Below the pieces are notes generated by a model. It saw nothing but the letters and a program-made list of their open reading frames with translations, did not search any database and had not been told where the DNA came from. DNA of 10,230 nt from an uncultured Bacteroides sp. (GTDB taxonomy: Bacteria; Bacteroidota; Bacteroidia; Bacteroidales; Bacteroidaceae). The stretch covers positions 1-10,230 of the forward strand of contig CAJJYX010000119.1 of NCBI GenBank assembly GCA_905197435.1, in the 5' to 3' direction. The translations under genes were made by a program, and so were the position numbers. Each line of letters begins with the position of its first letter. Position 1 is the stretch's first letter. Positions 1-6,976 of this stretch are shown one piece after another.

Positions 1-1
1 G

Positions 2-349
2 CGACCTATGCAAGAACTAATCGACAAGTATGACACCGGCGGAACGCCTTATCTGCTGCCTGTTATCAAAAACTGCGGCAAGGATGAAAGACAGCAGTAC
101 AAGAGTGAGATACATCGGATAAACAGGAACCTGAAGAAAATCGGCAAACGGCTGGGGTTGCCCATTCCGCTGACAACATACGTCGCCCGCCATGGCTGGG
201 CGAGCATTGCAAGAAGTAAGAATATCCCTATTGCTACAATTAGCGAAGCGATGGGGCATGACTCCGAAACGACTACACGCATCTATCTTGCTTCTTTAGA
301 CACTTCGATAGTGGACAGGGCAAACAGCCTCATCTTGAAATCCCTATAA
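2..349 (+). CDS. Tyrosine recombinase (integrase), C-terminal part, 5' end outside window
   Basis: This is the catalytic C-terminal end of a phage-integrase-family tyrosine recombinase. The frame is open to the left edge, so the ATG at position 8 is probably internal. Counting from that Met, Arg61 in YVARHGWAS is the second catalytic arginine, His84 in the MGHDS motif is the conserved His, and Tyr93 in RIYL is the nucleophile. The position that is His in the usual HxxR motif is Tyr58, a variant I recall from other Bacteroidales integrases. The gene reads toward the capsule operon, and the non-coding region beginning at 350 holds a 19-bp inverted repeat. In Bacteroides a tyrosine recombinase gene often sits next to a CPS locus and can invert the adjacent promoter, so this protein is a good candidate for the local invertase. 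That role is inferred from position only; an integrase with unrelated targets is possible. Confidence 0.9.
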   Translation, partial: RPMQELIDKYDTGGTPYLLPVIKNCGKDERQQYKSEIHRINRNLKKIGKRLGLPIPLTTYVARHGWASIARSKNIPIATISEAMGHDSETTTRIYLASLDTSIVDRANSLILKSL

Positions 350-511
350 AATGCCGAGATATTTGCTCCACGAACTATCTTGTATTGATGTGATTTATGT
401 TTTTTTTATCGTTATGCCTCCCGTCGGTGTCATTCTGACCTGATGATGGATTGTAGAATTATCGGAAAGAGAAATTGCTAAAGAGGATAAACGTGTTGAG
501 TAAAAAAATAA
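350..511. other. Non-coding spacer between recombinase gene and invertible segment
   Basis: I see no convincing gene here on either strand. A run of eight T at 400-407 follows the recombinase gene, but no GC-rich stem precedes it, so I do not call an intrinsic terminator. A weak, bulged dyad lies near 421-447 around the sequence ggtgtcattctgacc; it is too short to interpret. Confidence 0.5.
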
Positions 512-530
512 TTCTCTCCGTAAGAGAAGT
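512..530 (+). repeat. Left arm of 19-bp inverted repeat (probable recombination site)
   Basis: The 19 bases ttctctccgtaagagaagt are the exact reverse complement of 708-726. The arm is itself a dyad: ttctct and agagaa flank a 5-bp asymmetric centre, ccgta. This half-site/spacer/half-site layout is what a site-specific recombinase crossover site usually looks like. On this copy the outer base at 511 is a, where the right copy would require c. Confidence 0.85.
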
Positions 531-707
531 GTTTTGCATTGCAAAGTTACACATTTTGTCGTAATTGAGGATATAAGAACAGTACTTTTTTTCAGTTGCT
601 TTCGTTTTTATTTGGACTTTACACATCAGATGTTGAGCAAATTGTAATCATAAGCGATTAGTTTTTCTCTATATATCAAATAGTTATACTTCATATTTCC
701 CTCTATT
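531..707. promoter_or_regulatory. Probable invertible promoter segment
   Basis: This 177-bp AT-rich segment has no gene and is bounded by perfect 19-bp inverted repeats, immediately upstream of a upxY gene and next to a recombinase gene. This matches the phase-variable CPS promoters known in Bacteroides fragilis and B. thetaiotaomicron, where recombination between inverted repeats flips the promoter toward or away from the operon. The only full match to the Bacteroidales -7 consensus that I found points leftward (542-549, minus strand), suggesting that this molecule is OFF. Inversion itself cannot be seen in one sequence. Confidence 0.75.
542..549 (-). promoter_or_regulatory. Candidate -7 promoter element TAACTTTG, facing away from upxY
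   Basis: Read on the minus strand this is TAACTTTG, an exact match to the Bacteroidales -7 consensus TAnnTTTG. Transcription would start near 535, just inside the left repeat arm, and run toward the recombinase gene. After inversion the element would lie at about 689-696 on the plus strand, just before the right arm, correctly placed to transcribe the capsule operon. I could not find a clear TTTG-like -33 element at the expected distance, so this rests on the -7 box and its position. Confidence 0.45.
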
Positions 708-726
708 ACTTCTCTTACGGAGAGAA
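708..726 (-). repeat. Right arm of 19-bp inverted repeat (probable recombination site)
   Basis: This is the exact reverse complement of 512-530. With two more bases (708-728) this copy becomes a perfect dyad: acttctct, then tacgg, then agagaagt, which is 8-bp half-sites around a 5-bp asymmetric spacer. The asymmetric spacer would give the site a direction, so the two copies in opposite orientation would produce inversion rather than deletion. Confidence 0.85.
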
Positions 727-733
727 GTTGCAA

Positions 734-767
734 AAGAGGAAGCCGGAAACGGCTTTGGAGACCTCTT
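734..767 (+). promoter_or_regulatory. Structured leader RNA element (hairpin with GAAA loop)
   Basis: In the transcript, aagagg (734-739) pairs with cctctt (762-767), and directly inside it aagccg (740-745) pairs with cggctt (750-755), closing a GAAA tetraloop. The six bases 756-761 form a one-sided bulge. The element begins eight bases after the right repeat arm, so it would be near the 5' end of the RNA when the promoter is ON. UpxY proteins are NusG/RfaH relatives that act on the 5' leader of their own operon, so this may be part of the UpxY recruitment or pausing signal. There is no U-run after it, so it is not a simple intrinsic terminator. The pairing is seen; the role is inferred. Confidence 0.5.
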
Positions 768-870
768 ACAGGTGTGAGATAACGGAAACTTTATGGTAAA
801 CATAAACAGATGTACTGACACGGAGAGCTATTCTCTAACTTTTGGAACCATTGTTTGTAACTGCTTGATA

Positions 871-885
871 TGTAAACAATTTACA
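871..885. repeat. Short dyad TGTAAA-CAA-TTTACA in the upxY leader
   Basis: A 6-bp inverted repeat with a 3-bp centre lies about 40 bp before the upxY start. It could be a small operator or a weak RNA hairpin, but AT-rich dyads of this size occur by chance. I see no other signal between 768 and 923. Confidence 0.2.
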
Positions 886-923
886 ATCTTGCAGGATTAG
901 AAGAATTGTCTTGAATCCAGAAT

Positions 924-1472
924 ATGGCTGTTTTGGAAAGAGAAAAACGGATATGCTGGTTCGTGATGCGCGACCTTAAGCGGGCCAATGCCAAGCTACC
1001 CGCATACAAACAGCTGGCGGACGAGCATTTCGAGGTGTTCACTCCCATGAAAGAGCGGTTGAGCATCCGTGGCGGTAAACGGGTTCGGGAAGAAGTTCCC
1101 TTTATTCAGGATCTCTTTTTTGTCCATGATGCACGGGAAGTCATTGATCCGTTCGTAGAGAAGTACCCCACAATTCAGTACCGTTTCCAAAAGGGAGGCG
1201 GTTACAGAAATCCGATGACCGTCGCCGATGCAGATATGGAACGGTTTATACATGCTGTAAGCGTGTCAGAAGGTCCGAAATATTATCTTCCGAGCGAATT
1301 GACACCCGCCATGTGCAGACGGAACATCCGTATTGTGGGTGGTCCTTTGGACGGTTATGAAGGGAAACTGCTGACTGTACGTGGGTCGAAAACGAAGCGT
1401 CTGTTAGTTGAACTGCCCGAGTTCTTTTCCGTAGGGGTGGAAGTTAGTCCCGAATATATCAAACTATTATAG
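924..1472 (+). CDS. upxY: UpxY-family transcription antiterminator (NusG-like)
   Basis: This is a 182-residue NusG/RfaH-type protein specific to capsule operons. The N-terminal NGN-like domain begins around Trp12 (CWFVMRD) and runs to about residue 110, with the segments FEVFTPMKE and PFIQDLFFV typical of the family. A KOW-like domain occupies about 134-182 (RIVGGPLDGYEGK, then LLVELPEF). UpxY proteins bind elongating RNA polymerase at the operon leader and prevent premature termination in their own CPS locus. The gene is first in the operon, after a leader of roughly 200 nt, and ends 3 bp before the next gene. UpxZ, which usually follows UpxY in B. fragilis loci and represses other loci, is absent. 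The start at 924 is chosen because it gives the expected short lead-in before the WFV strand. Which allelic class it belongs to cannot be told here. Confidence 0.92.
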   Translation: MAVLEREKRICWFVMRDLKRANAKLPAYKQLADEHFEVFTPMKERLSIRGGKRVREEVPFIQDLFFVHDAREVIDPFVEKYPTIQYRFQKGGGYRNPMTVADADMERFIHAVSVSEGPKYYLPSELTPAMCRRNIRIVGGPLDGYEGKLLTVRGSKTKRLLVELPEFFSVGVEVSPEYIKLL

Positions 1473-1475
1473 ATT

Positions 1476-2585
1476 ATGTATTTTTGGATTGCAAATTGTT
1501 CCTTAGCGTTCCTGCTTTGTGTCTTCTGCGCGGGTATCGTCATTCCCAAGATTCTGCTGATCGCTTTTCGCAAGCATTTGTTCGACCTTCCCGACGAACG
1601 GAAGATACATCATTGTGCAGTACCCCGGTTGGGTGGTATCGCGTTCAAGCCGGTAGTGTTTTTCACCATAGCTCTGTTGCTGGGAATCAATATGGTACTG
1701 GGGCATTCGGAGATGTTGTCCGAAATCGGGAACGACGTACGACCCTTGGCTTTCGCTTTTTGCTCCATCATGGTACTGTATTTGATTGGCATGGCCGATG
1801 ACCTGATCGGCATCCGATATCGCGCCAAGTTTGTCATCCAGATTCTGTGTGGTGTGATGCTTATCGCCGGTGGTATATATATCGACAACCTGCACGGCAT
1901 TTTGGGCATTCATGCAATTCCGTTATGGCTGGGGTATCCCCTAACCATTTTGGTCGTAGTTTTCATTATCAATGCCATCAACATGATCGACGGTATCGAC
2001 GGACTGGCTTCCGGACTGTGCAGCATCGCCTGCCTGTTTTACGGGCTGACTTTCTTCATGCTCCACCAGCATGTTTATGCCATGTTGGCGTTTGCCACAT
2101 TGGGCGTGTTAGTGCCGTTCTTCTATTACAATGTTTTCGGGAATGCCGAGCACGGACGGAAGATCTTCATGGGCGATACGGGCAGTCTGACCGTTGGCAT
2201 GATGCTCTGTCTCCTTAGTCTCAAGTTGATTATGTGCTGTCCGGACGATAATACGGGAAATGTACACCCGATGGTGCTGGCATTCTCGCCCCTGCTGGTT
2301 CCATGCAGCGACGTGGTCCGGGTTTACCTGCATCGGGTACGCAACGGGAAGAACCCGTTCCTGCCGGACAAGAACCATATCCACCATAAGTTGCTTGCCC
2401 TCGGAATGAGGCAGAGCAATGCCATGATTACAATCATCTCCGTGTCAATTGTATTTATACTGTTTAATATTCTTCTGGCCCTTTATCTCGATGTGAACTG
2501 GATTGTGCTGGGCGATATCCTGATATGGGCTCTTGCTAATATCTGGCTGACACGCAGAATAAGCGCAATCAACAAGAAACTATAG
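1476..2585 (+). CDS. WecA/MraY-family undecaprenyl-phosphate sugar-1-phosphate transferase
   Basis: This 369-residue polytopic membrane protein belongs to glycosyltransferase family 4 of the MraY/WecA type. It probably starts capsule repeat-unit synthesis by moving a HexNAc-1-phosphate (GlcNAc, QuiNAc or FucNAc type) from a UDP-sugar to undecaprenyl phosphate at the inner membrane. The family's catalytic signatures are all visible: Asp108-Asp109 in GMADDLIG, NMIDGIDGLASG at about 169-180, FMGDTGS at 231-237, and the basic His motif HIHHKL at 301-306. About ten or eleven hydrophobic segments span the length, and the size is normal for the family. It starts 3 bp after upxY, so the two are co-transcribed and perhaps coupled. 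The sugar specificity cannot be read from sequence. Because this is the likely initiating enzyme, its place directly behind the regulator is notable. Confidence 0.93.
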   Translation: MYFWIANCSLAFLLCVFCAGIVIPKILLIAFRKHLFDLPDERKIHHCAVPRLGGIAFKPVVFFTIALLLGINMVLGHSEMLSEIGNDVRPLAFAFCSIMVLYLIGMADDLIGIRYRAKFVIQILCGVMLIAGGIYIDNLHGILGIHAIPLWLGYPLTILVVVFIINAINMIDGIDGLASGLCSIACLFYGLTFFMLHQHVYAMLAFATLGVLVPFFYYNVFGNAEHGRKIFMGDTGSLTVGMMLCLLSLKLIMCCPDDNTGNVHPMVLAFSPLLVPCSDVVRVYLHRVRNGKNPFLPDKNHIHHKLLALGMRQSNAMITIISVSIVFILFNILLALYLDVNWIVLGDILIWALANIWLTRRISAINKKL

Positions 2586-2597
2586 TTATAACCGAAT

Positions 2598-3395
2598 ATG
2601 AAATTTTGTAAAATTCTGATGGCGGTGGCATTTGTACTTGTGTTAGGCTCATGCTCCACTTCCAAACAAATCACTTACTTCCAGGATTTACGTCCCGGAG
2701 AAAGCGAATTGGAGCTTACGGCTCCCGTTGAAATAAAGATCCAGCCGAAAGACAAGTTATCCATTTTGGTCAACAGTCAGGACTTGAGACTGACCAACCT
2801 TTTCAACTTGCCCATCATTTCGCAACAGGTGGGGCAAGAAATATCTGCCGGTACTAACCGAGGAATGTCTGGCTACACGGTGGACTCCAATGGAGATATA
2901 GACTTTCCCGTATTGGGGAAAATCCACATACAGGGCATGACTCGCGAGGAAGTGGCCTCGCATATCAAACAGGAGTTACAATCACACGATTTGGTTAAAG
3001 ATCCCGTGGTTACGGTGGAGTTCATGAATCTGACCGTCTCGGTCTTGGGAGAAGTGAACAATCCCGGACGGTACAACATTGACAAGGATAACATCACGAT
3101 ATTGGATGCACTGAGTCAGGCGGGAGATCTGACAGTCTATGGCAAACGGGAGAAGGTACTGGTACTGCGCAATGAGGACGGTAAGCAACGTGTTTATGGC
3201 GTGAATCTCTGCTCCGGAGACCATGTTTATTCATCTCCGGCTTATTACTTGCAGCAGAACGATGTGGTCTATGTGGAGCCGAACGGCACGAAGGCACGTC
3301 AGTCCACGGTGAACGGTAACAACATTCGCAGCACCTCGTTTTGGATTTCATTGGCTTCTCTGCTGACTTCCATCGCCATATTAATTGTAAACTGA
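2598..3395 (+). CDS. Wza-type polysaccharide export outer-membrane lipoprotein
   Basis: This 265-residue protein resembles the polysaccharide biosynthesis/export family of Bacteroidales. A type II signal peptide is clear: a hydrophobic stretch (residues 6-17) ends in the lipobox LGSC with Cys19 as the lipidated residue. The poly-export domain follows at roughly 40-150 (for example VDSNGDIDFPVLGKIHIQGM), then an SLBB-like domain with VSVLGEVNNPGRY and ILDALSQAGDL at about 150-230. A hydrophobic C-terminal segment (about 246-264, SFWISLASLLTSIAILIV) could be the membrane-spanning helix that Wza-like proteins use. It would form the outer-membrane channel for capsule export with the adjacent Wzc. 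It starts 12 bp after the transferase gene, and the next gene starts 8 bp after its stop. Length and domains look intact. Confidence 0.93.
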   Translation: MKFCKILMAVAFVLVLGSCSTSKQITYFQDLRPGESELELTAPVEIKIQPKDKLSILVNSQDLRLTNLFNLPIISQQVGQEISAGTNRGMSGYTVDSNGDIDFPVLGKIHIQGMTREEVASHIKQELQSHDLVKDPVVTVEFMNLTVSVLGEVNNPGRYNIDKDNITILDALSQAGDLTVYGKREKVLVLRNEDGKQRVYGVNLCSGDHVYSSPAYYLQQNDVVYVEPNGTKARQSTVNGNNIRSTSFWISLASLLTSIAILIVN

Positions 3396-3403
3396 TCCCT
3401 GAC

Positions 3404-5815
3404 ATGGCAACTATACAAAATAACATCCCTGCACAAAACTCGCAGGACTTCATCCGCATACAGGATATGTTTTACCTCTGCCTCGGCAAGTGGCATTGGT
3501 TCGTCGTTTCATTGGTCACATGCCTTGGTATAGCGGTATGGTATCTGCTCATCACGCCCCCGGTTTATACTCGTACGGCCTCCATACTTGTCAAGGACGA
3601 TTCCAAGGGCAAATCTACCTCCGACGCGATGGAGAGCTTTGCCGATTTCGGTATGTTCACATCGAATACCAACGTGAACAATGAGATGGGAACTTTGCAA
3701 TCTCCGGACTTGATGCGTGAGGTGGTAATGAGGCTGCATTTACAGATGAATTATTATACACCCGGAGGTTTTCACAGACAAACGGTTTACGGTGACCAAC
3801 TGCCGGTTAACGTATCGGTCATAGACCTTCCGAAAAACGAACCCGCCTCATTTACCCTGAGACTGGCAAAAGACGGCATCATTACACTATTCGACTTTGA
3901 AAGAAATGGAAAGGATGTGAATTCGAAAATTCCTGTGCGCGGAGGTCTTAACGACACGATACAAAGTCCTATAGGAAAAATCGTCGTGATGTCTGCCACA
4001 TCCTATACGGAAGGTGAAGAACAACTTGTGCAAGTGTCACATTCTCCGTTACAGGCAATCGTAAGTTCCTATTCCTCTAACTTGATCGTTTCTCAGTCCG
4101 ACGAGAAGTCCAACATCATCACCCTGTCATTCAGGGATGTTTCCACCCAGCGGGCGGAAGACGTATTGAACACCCTCATCGCAGTTTATAACGAGAACTG
4201 GGTAAAGGACAAGAACCAGATAGCCGTCAGTACTTCAATGTTCATCAATGAGCGTCTTGGCGTGATAGAAGGTGAACTGGGTAATGTGGATGATGACATA
4301 TCCTCCTACAAGAGCGAGCACCTGTTGCCCGACGTGCAGGCAGCGGCCAGCATGTACATGGCACAAGCCAGTCAGGCGGACGCTTCCATCAAGGAATTGA
4401 ACAACCAGGCATACATGGTCCGCTACATCCGGGGACACTTGGCAAATGAAAGCAACAAATATCAACTACTTCCTGCCAACTCGGGCATAGACAATCCGAG
4501 CATTACCGCGCAGATTACCGAGTACAACAATAAACTTTTGGAGCGCAACAGCCTCGTGGCACACAGCAGTGCGAAGAATCCGTTGGTAGTGGAAATGGAT
4601 GCCTCACTCTCATCCCTGCGCAGTGCGCTGCTCACCTCCATTGACAACCAGTTGGTCGCGTTGAATGCACAAATCCGGAGTCAGCAGTCACTGGGCGGAC
4701 AGGCCACCTCACACATCGCTTCCAACCCGCAGCAGTCCAAATATCTGCTCTCGGTGGAGCGCCAGCAAAAAGTGAAGGAATCGCTCTATCTTTATCTGTT
4801 GCAGAAGCGTGAGGAGAACGAACTTTCACAGGCATTCACGGCCTATAATACCCGTGTCATCACCATGCCGGGCGGCAGTATGATACCGACTGCACCAGTA
4901 AAGAAAAATATCCTACTTGTGGCTTTCGTTTTGGGACTGCTCATCCCTGTGGTTATCATTTTCATCCGCGAGAATATGAATACGATGGTTCGTGGTCGCA
5001 AGGACTTGGAAAACATGACTGTCCCGTTTGTGGGAGAAATACCACTCGCATTCCGCAGGAAAGGAAACTGGTTCTCGCGTCACCATAAAGAAGAAAAATG
5101 CGCCGTAGTAGTAAAGGAGAAGAGCCGCAACGTGATCAACGAGGCTTTCCGCGTGGTGCGCACCAACCTTGAGTTCGTGGCCGGAAAGGAACGGATATCG
5201 AACGTTATCATGCTCACCTCGGCCAATCCGGGCAGCGGCAAGACCTTCATCACTTTTAACCTCGCCACTTGCCTTGCCATCAAGGGTAAACGGGTTATTG
5301 CCATTGACCTCGACCTACGCAAAGGCTCGTTAAGCGAGTATGTGGGCAGGCCAAAGACCGGCATCTCCGATTATCTTGTCGGACAGATAAACCGCATCGA
5401 TGAGGTCGTCATCCGATCCGACAATGCCAATTTGGACATTATTCCCGTGGGTACCATTCCTCCCAACCCCACGGAACTGCTGTTTGCAGAACGGCTGGAG
5501 CAATTGGTGGACAATCTGCGCAAGGAATACAACTACATTTTTATCGACTGTCCGCCGGTGGAGATCGTGGCTGATGCCGCTATCATCAACAAGCAGGCTG
5601 ACATGACCCTGTTCATCGTCCGTGCCGGGTTGCTCGACCGCGGCATGTTGCCGGAAATCGAGAAGTTCTACACTGACAAGAAGTACAAAAACATGTTGCT
5701 CATCCTAAATGGGACGGGCGGAGGTAGCGGACGATACGGTTACAAGTATGGGTATAAATATGGGTATAAGTATGGTTACCATTACGGATATGCCGGATAT
5801 ACGAAGGAAGAGTAG
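3404..5815 (+). CDS. Wzc-type capsule co-polymerase with BY-kinase domain
   Basis: This 803-residue inner-membrane protein controls chain length and export in Wzy-dependent capsule systems. A Wzz-like N-terminus has a membrane helix at about 30-50, then a long periplasmic region with coiled-coil and GNVR-like stretches, then PTAPVK and a second helix at about 503-522. The cytoplasmic tyrosine kinase follows: Walker A SANPGSGKT at 606-614 (Lys613), Walker A' VIAIDLDLRKG from 631, Walker B IFIDCPP with Asp715. The tail (778-799) carries eleven tyrosines in a GYKY-type repeat, the autophosphorylation cluster. I chose ATG 3404, 8 bp after the wza stop; an in-frame ATG at 3341 would overlap the wza end by 55 bp and add 21 residues absent from typical Wzc N-termini. 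The phosphatase gene that follows is its probable partner. Confidence 0.94.
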   Translation: MATIQNNIPAQNSQDFIRIQDMFYLCLGKWHWFVVSLVTCLGIAVWYLLITPPVYTRTASILVKDDSKGKSTSDAMESFADFGMFTSNTNVNNEMGTLQSPDLMREVVMRLHLQMNYYTPGGFHRQTVYGDQLPVNVSVIDLPKNEPASFTLRLAKDGIITLFDFERNGKDVNSKIPVRGGLNDTIQSPIGKIVVMSATSYTEGEEQLVQVSHSPLQAIVSSYSSNLIVSQSDEKSNIITLSFRDVSTQRAEDVLNTLIAVYNENWVKDKNQIAVSTSMFINERLGVIEGELGNVDDDISSYKSEHLLPDVQAAASMYMAQASQADASIKELNNQAYMVRYIRGHLANESNKYQLLPANSGIDNPSITAQITEYNNKLLERNSLVAHSSAKNPLVVEMDASLSSLRSALLTSIDNQLVALNAQIRSQQSLGGQATSHIASNPQQSKYLLSVERQQKVKESLYLYLLQKREENELSQAFTAYNTRVITMPGGSMIPTAPVKKNILLVAFVLGLLIPVVIIFIRENMNTMVRGRKDLENMTVPFVGEIPLAFRRKGNWFSRHHKEEKCAVVVKEKSRNVINEAFRVVRTNLEFVAGKERISNVIMLTSANPGSGKTFITFNLATCLAIKGKRVIAIDLDLRKGSLSEYVGRPKTGISDYLVGQINRIDEVVIRSDNANLDIIPVGTIPPNPTELLFAERLEQLVDNLRKEYNYIFIDCPPVEIVADAAIINKQADMTLFIVRAGLLDRGMLPEIEKFYTDKKYKNMLLILNGTGGGSGRYGYKYGYKYGYKYGYHYGYAGYTKEE
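5735..5800 (+). repeat. Degenerate 12-bp tandem repeat encoding the Wzc tyrosine tail
   Basis: Copies of a unit close to tatgggtataag repeat about five times and encode a GYKY pattern. Codons alternate between tac and tat and between aag and aaa, so the copies have begun to diverge. Such a tract can gain or lose 12-bp units by slippage, changing the number of phosphorylatable tyrosines without shifting the frame. Confidence 0.8.
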
Positions 5816-5823
5816 ACGGAAAG

Positions 5824-6537
5824 ATGTGGCCTTTTAGAAAGCGTATCAGTCTTGCCGACAGTGGAATCTTCCGGGGATTCACCGACTGGCATTGCCATCT
5901 GCTCCCCGGAGTGGATGATGGCGTGCAGACAATGGAAGAGACCCTACAAATCCTGTCCCTCTATGAACAGTTGGGTGTAAATGAGGTTTGGCTGACTCCG
6001 CACATTATGGAGGATATGCCAAATACGACATCTGTTCTGAAAGCACGTTTCGAGGAATTGAAAATCGCTTATCAAGGAAACATCACACTGCATCTTGCAG
6101 CTGAGAACATGCTTGATAACCTCTTCGAAGAACGCTTGGAGAAGAACGACCTGCTACCCTTGGGAAAGGACGGAAAACACTTGTTGGTGGAAACCTCATA
6201 CTTCAATCCCCCGATGAGGCTGAACAACATCCTGCTTTGTATCAAGGCGAAAGACTATGTCCCGGTTTTGGCGCATCCCGAACGGTACAATTATATGAGC
6301 AATGACGATTACCGCCAACTGAAAGGGTTGAACGTAAAGTTTCAGCTCAACCTTTTTTCCTTGGTCGGTGCATATGGTGCAGGAGCCAGGAAGAAAGCCG
6401 GAAGGCTACTTAAAAATGGTTTCTATGACTTGGTAGGTAGTGACACACACAGCCTTTCCGTCTTGGAAACAAACATATACAAACAAAAAATGCCACAAAC
6501 CGGCCATGAACAGGTGTTCAAAGCCGATTTACGGTAA
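5824..6537 (+). CDS. CpsB/YwqE-type tyrosine-protein phosphatase (PHP family)
   Basis: This 237-residue protein matches the metal-dependent PHP-fold phosphatases that dephosphorylate capsule BY-kinases. The metal-binding motifs are in order: His23-x-His25 in DWHCHLLPGVDDG, His60 in LTPHI, His151 in LAHPERY, and Asp207-x-His209 in GSDTHS. There is no signal peptide, so it acts in the cytoplasm, where it would remove phosphate from the Wzc tail encoded just upstream and keep the phosphorylation cycle running. It starts 8 bp after the wzc stop. The gene ends 10 bp before the end of a convergent, decayed amidase gene, and the plus-strand operon does not resume until 7314. The C-terminus (ending QVFKADLR) looks roughly normal in length, though I cannot exclude that the last residues changed when the amidase cassette arrived. 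Confidence 0.92.
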   Translation: MWPFRKRISLADSGIFRGFTDWHCHLLPGVDDGVQTMEETLQILSLYEQLGVNEVWLTPHIMEDMPNTTSVLKARFEELKIAYQGNITLHLAAENMLDNLFEERLEKNDLLPLGKDGKHLLVETSYFNPPMRLNNILLCIKAKDYVPVLAHPERYNYMSNDDYRQLKGLNVKFQLNLFSLVGAYGAGARKKAGRLLKNGFYDLVGSDTHSLSVLETNIYKQKMPQTGHEQVFKADLR

Positions 6538-6547
6538 TCGAAACAGA

Positions 6548-6976
6548 TTAAGTGGCAGGTTTAAGGTCACGGTACTCCCCGACCACATCGAAGCCCGGAC
6601 AAAAAGGCTTTCTCGGGTCGAGGTCTGAGTAGCCCACAATCAACGCTTTCGGATAACGCTTATGCAACTTACCGAGCAACTTTCTCAATGCCGCCTTCTA
6701 CGCATCGGTACGGGTGTCGCAGGGAGTCTTGCCGTCACGGGCAAGCCCTCCCACATATGCCACGTTGATGGAGTGACGGTTATGGTTTCGGCAATGCGCC
6801 CCTGCCATCTCTTCAGGTCTTCCAACCTCGATGGTCCCGTCCGTGGGAATGACATAGTGGTATCCGCAACCTGCCCAACCGTGGGAACGGTGGTAGCGGT
6901 CGATGTCCGCCATGCGGAGGGCACTGCCCGCCCGGTTGGCGTTGCAGTGCACGATGATCAGCGTAACTGTCCTCAT
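6548..6976 (-). pseudogene. N-acetylmuramoyl-L-alanine amidase (Amidase_2), in-frame amber stop
   Basis: The minus strand encodes a T7-lysozyme-like amidase of the type common in Bacteroidales genomes. It starts at ATG 6976 behind a strong Shine-Dalgarno (aggagg, 6983-6988). The N-terminal 92 residues contain LIIVHCNAN (first zinc His), the GYHYVI strand, and RPEEMAGAHCRNHN. A TAG at 6698-6700 then stops the frame, yet the same frame continues with clear family sequence for 49 more codons (KRYPKALIVGYSDLD, KPFCPGFDVVGEYRDL) to a TAA at 6548-6550. Full length would be 142 residues with one codon changed, most simply CAG to TAG. The position usually occupied by the second zinc His (GHxDL) is also Tyr here (GYSDL), so a suppressed product would probably lack normal zinc binding. 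The gene opposes the capsule operon. It could still make a 92-residue fragment. Confidence 0.8.

Noticed and set aside
659..666. TAGTTTTT as a plus-strand -7 box (ON orientation)
   Set aside because: It lacks the final G of TAnnTTTG and no TTTG-like element lies at the right distance upstream; TAACTTTG on the minus strand is a better match.
740..756. Leader hairpin as an intrinsic terminator
   Set aside because: Only three T follow the stem, so it lacks the U-tract needed.
1503..1913. 136-codon and 99-codon minus-strand frames
   Set aside because: They are antisense to the transferase gene, which has all its catalytic motifs.
3341..3403. Upstream ATG for the Wzc gene
   Set aside because: It would overlap the wza gene by 55 bp and add 21 residues unlike Wzc N-termini; ATG 3404 fits the operon spacing.
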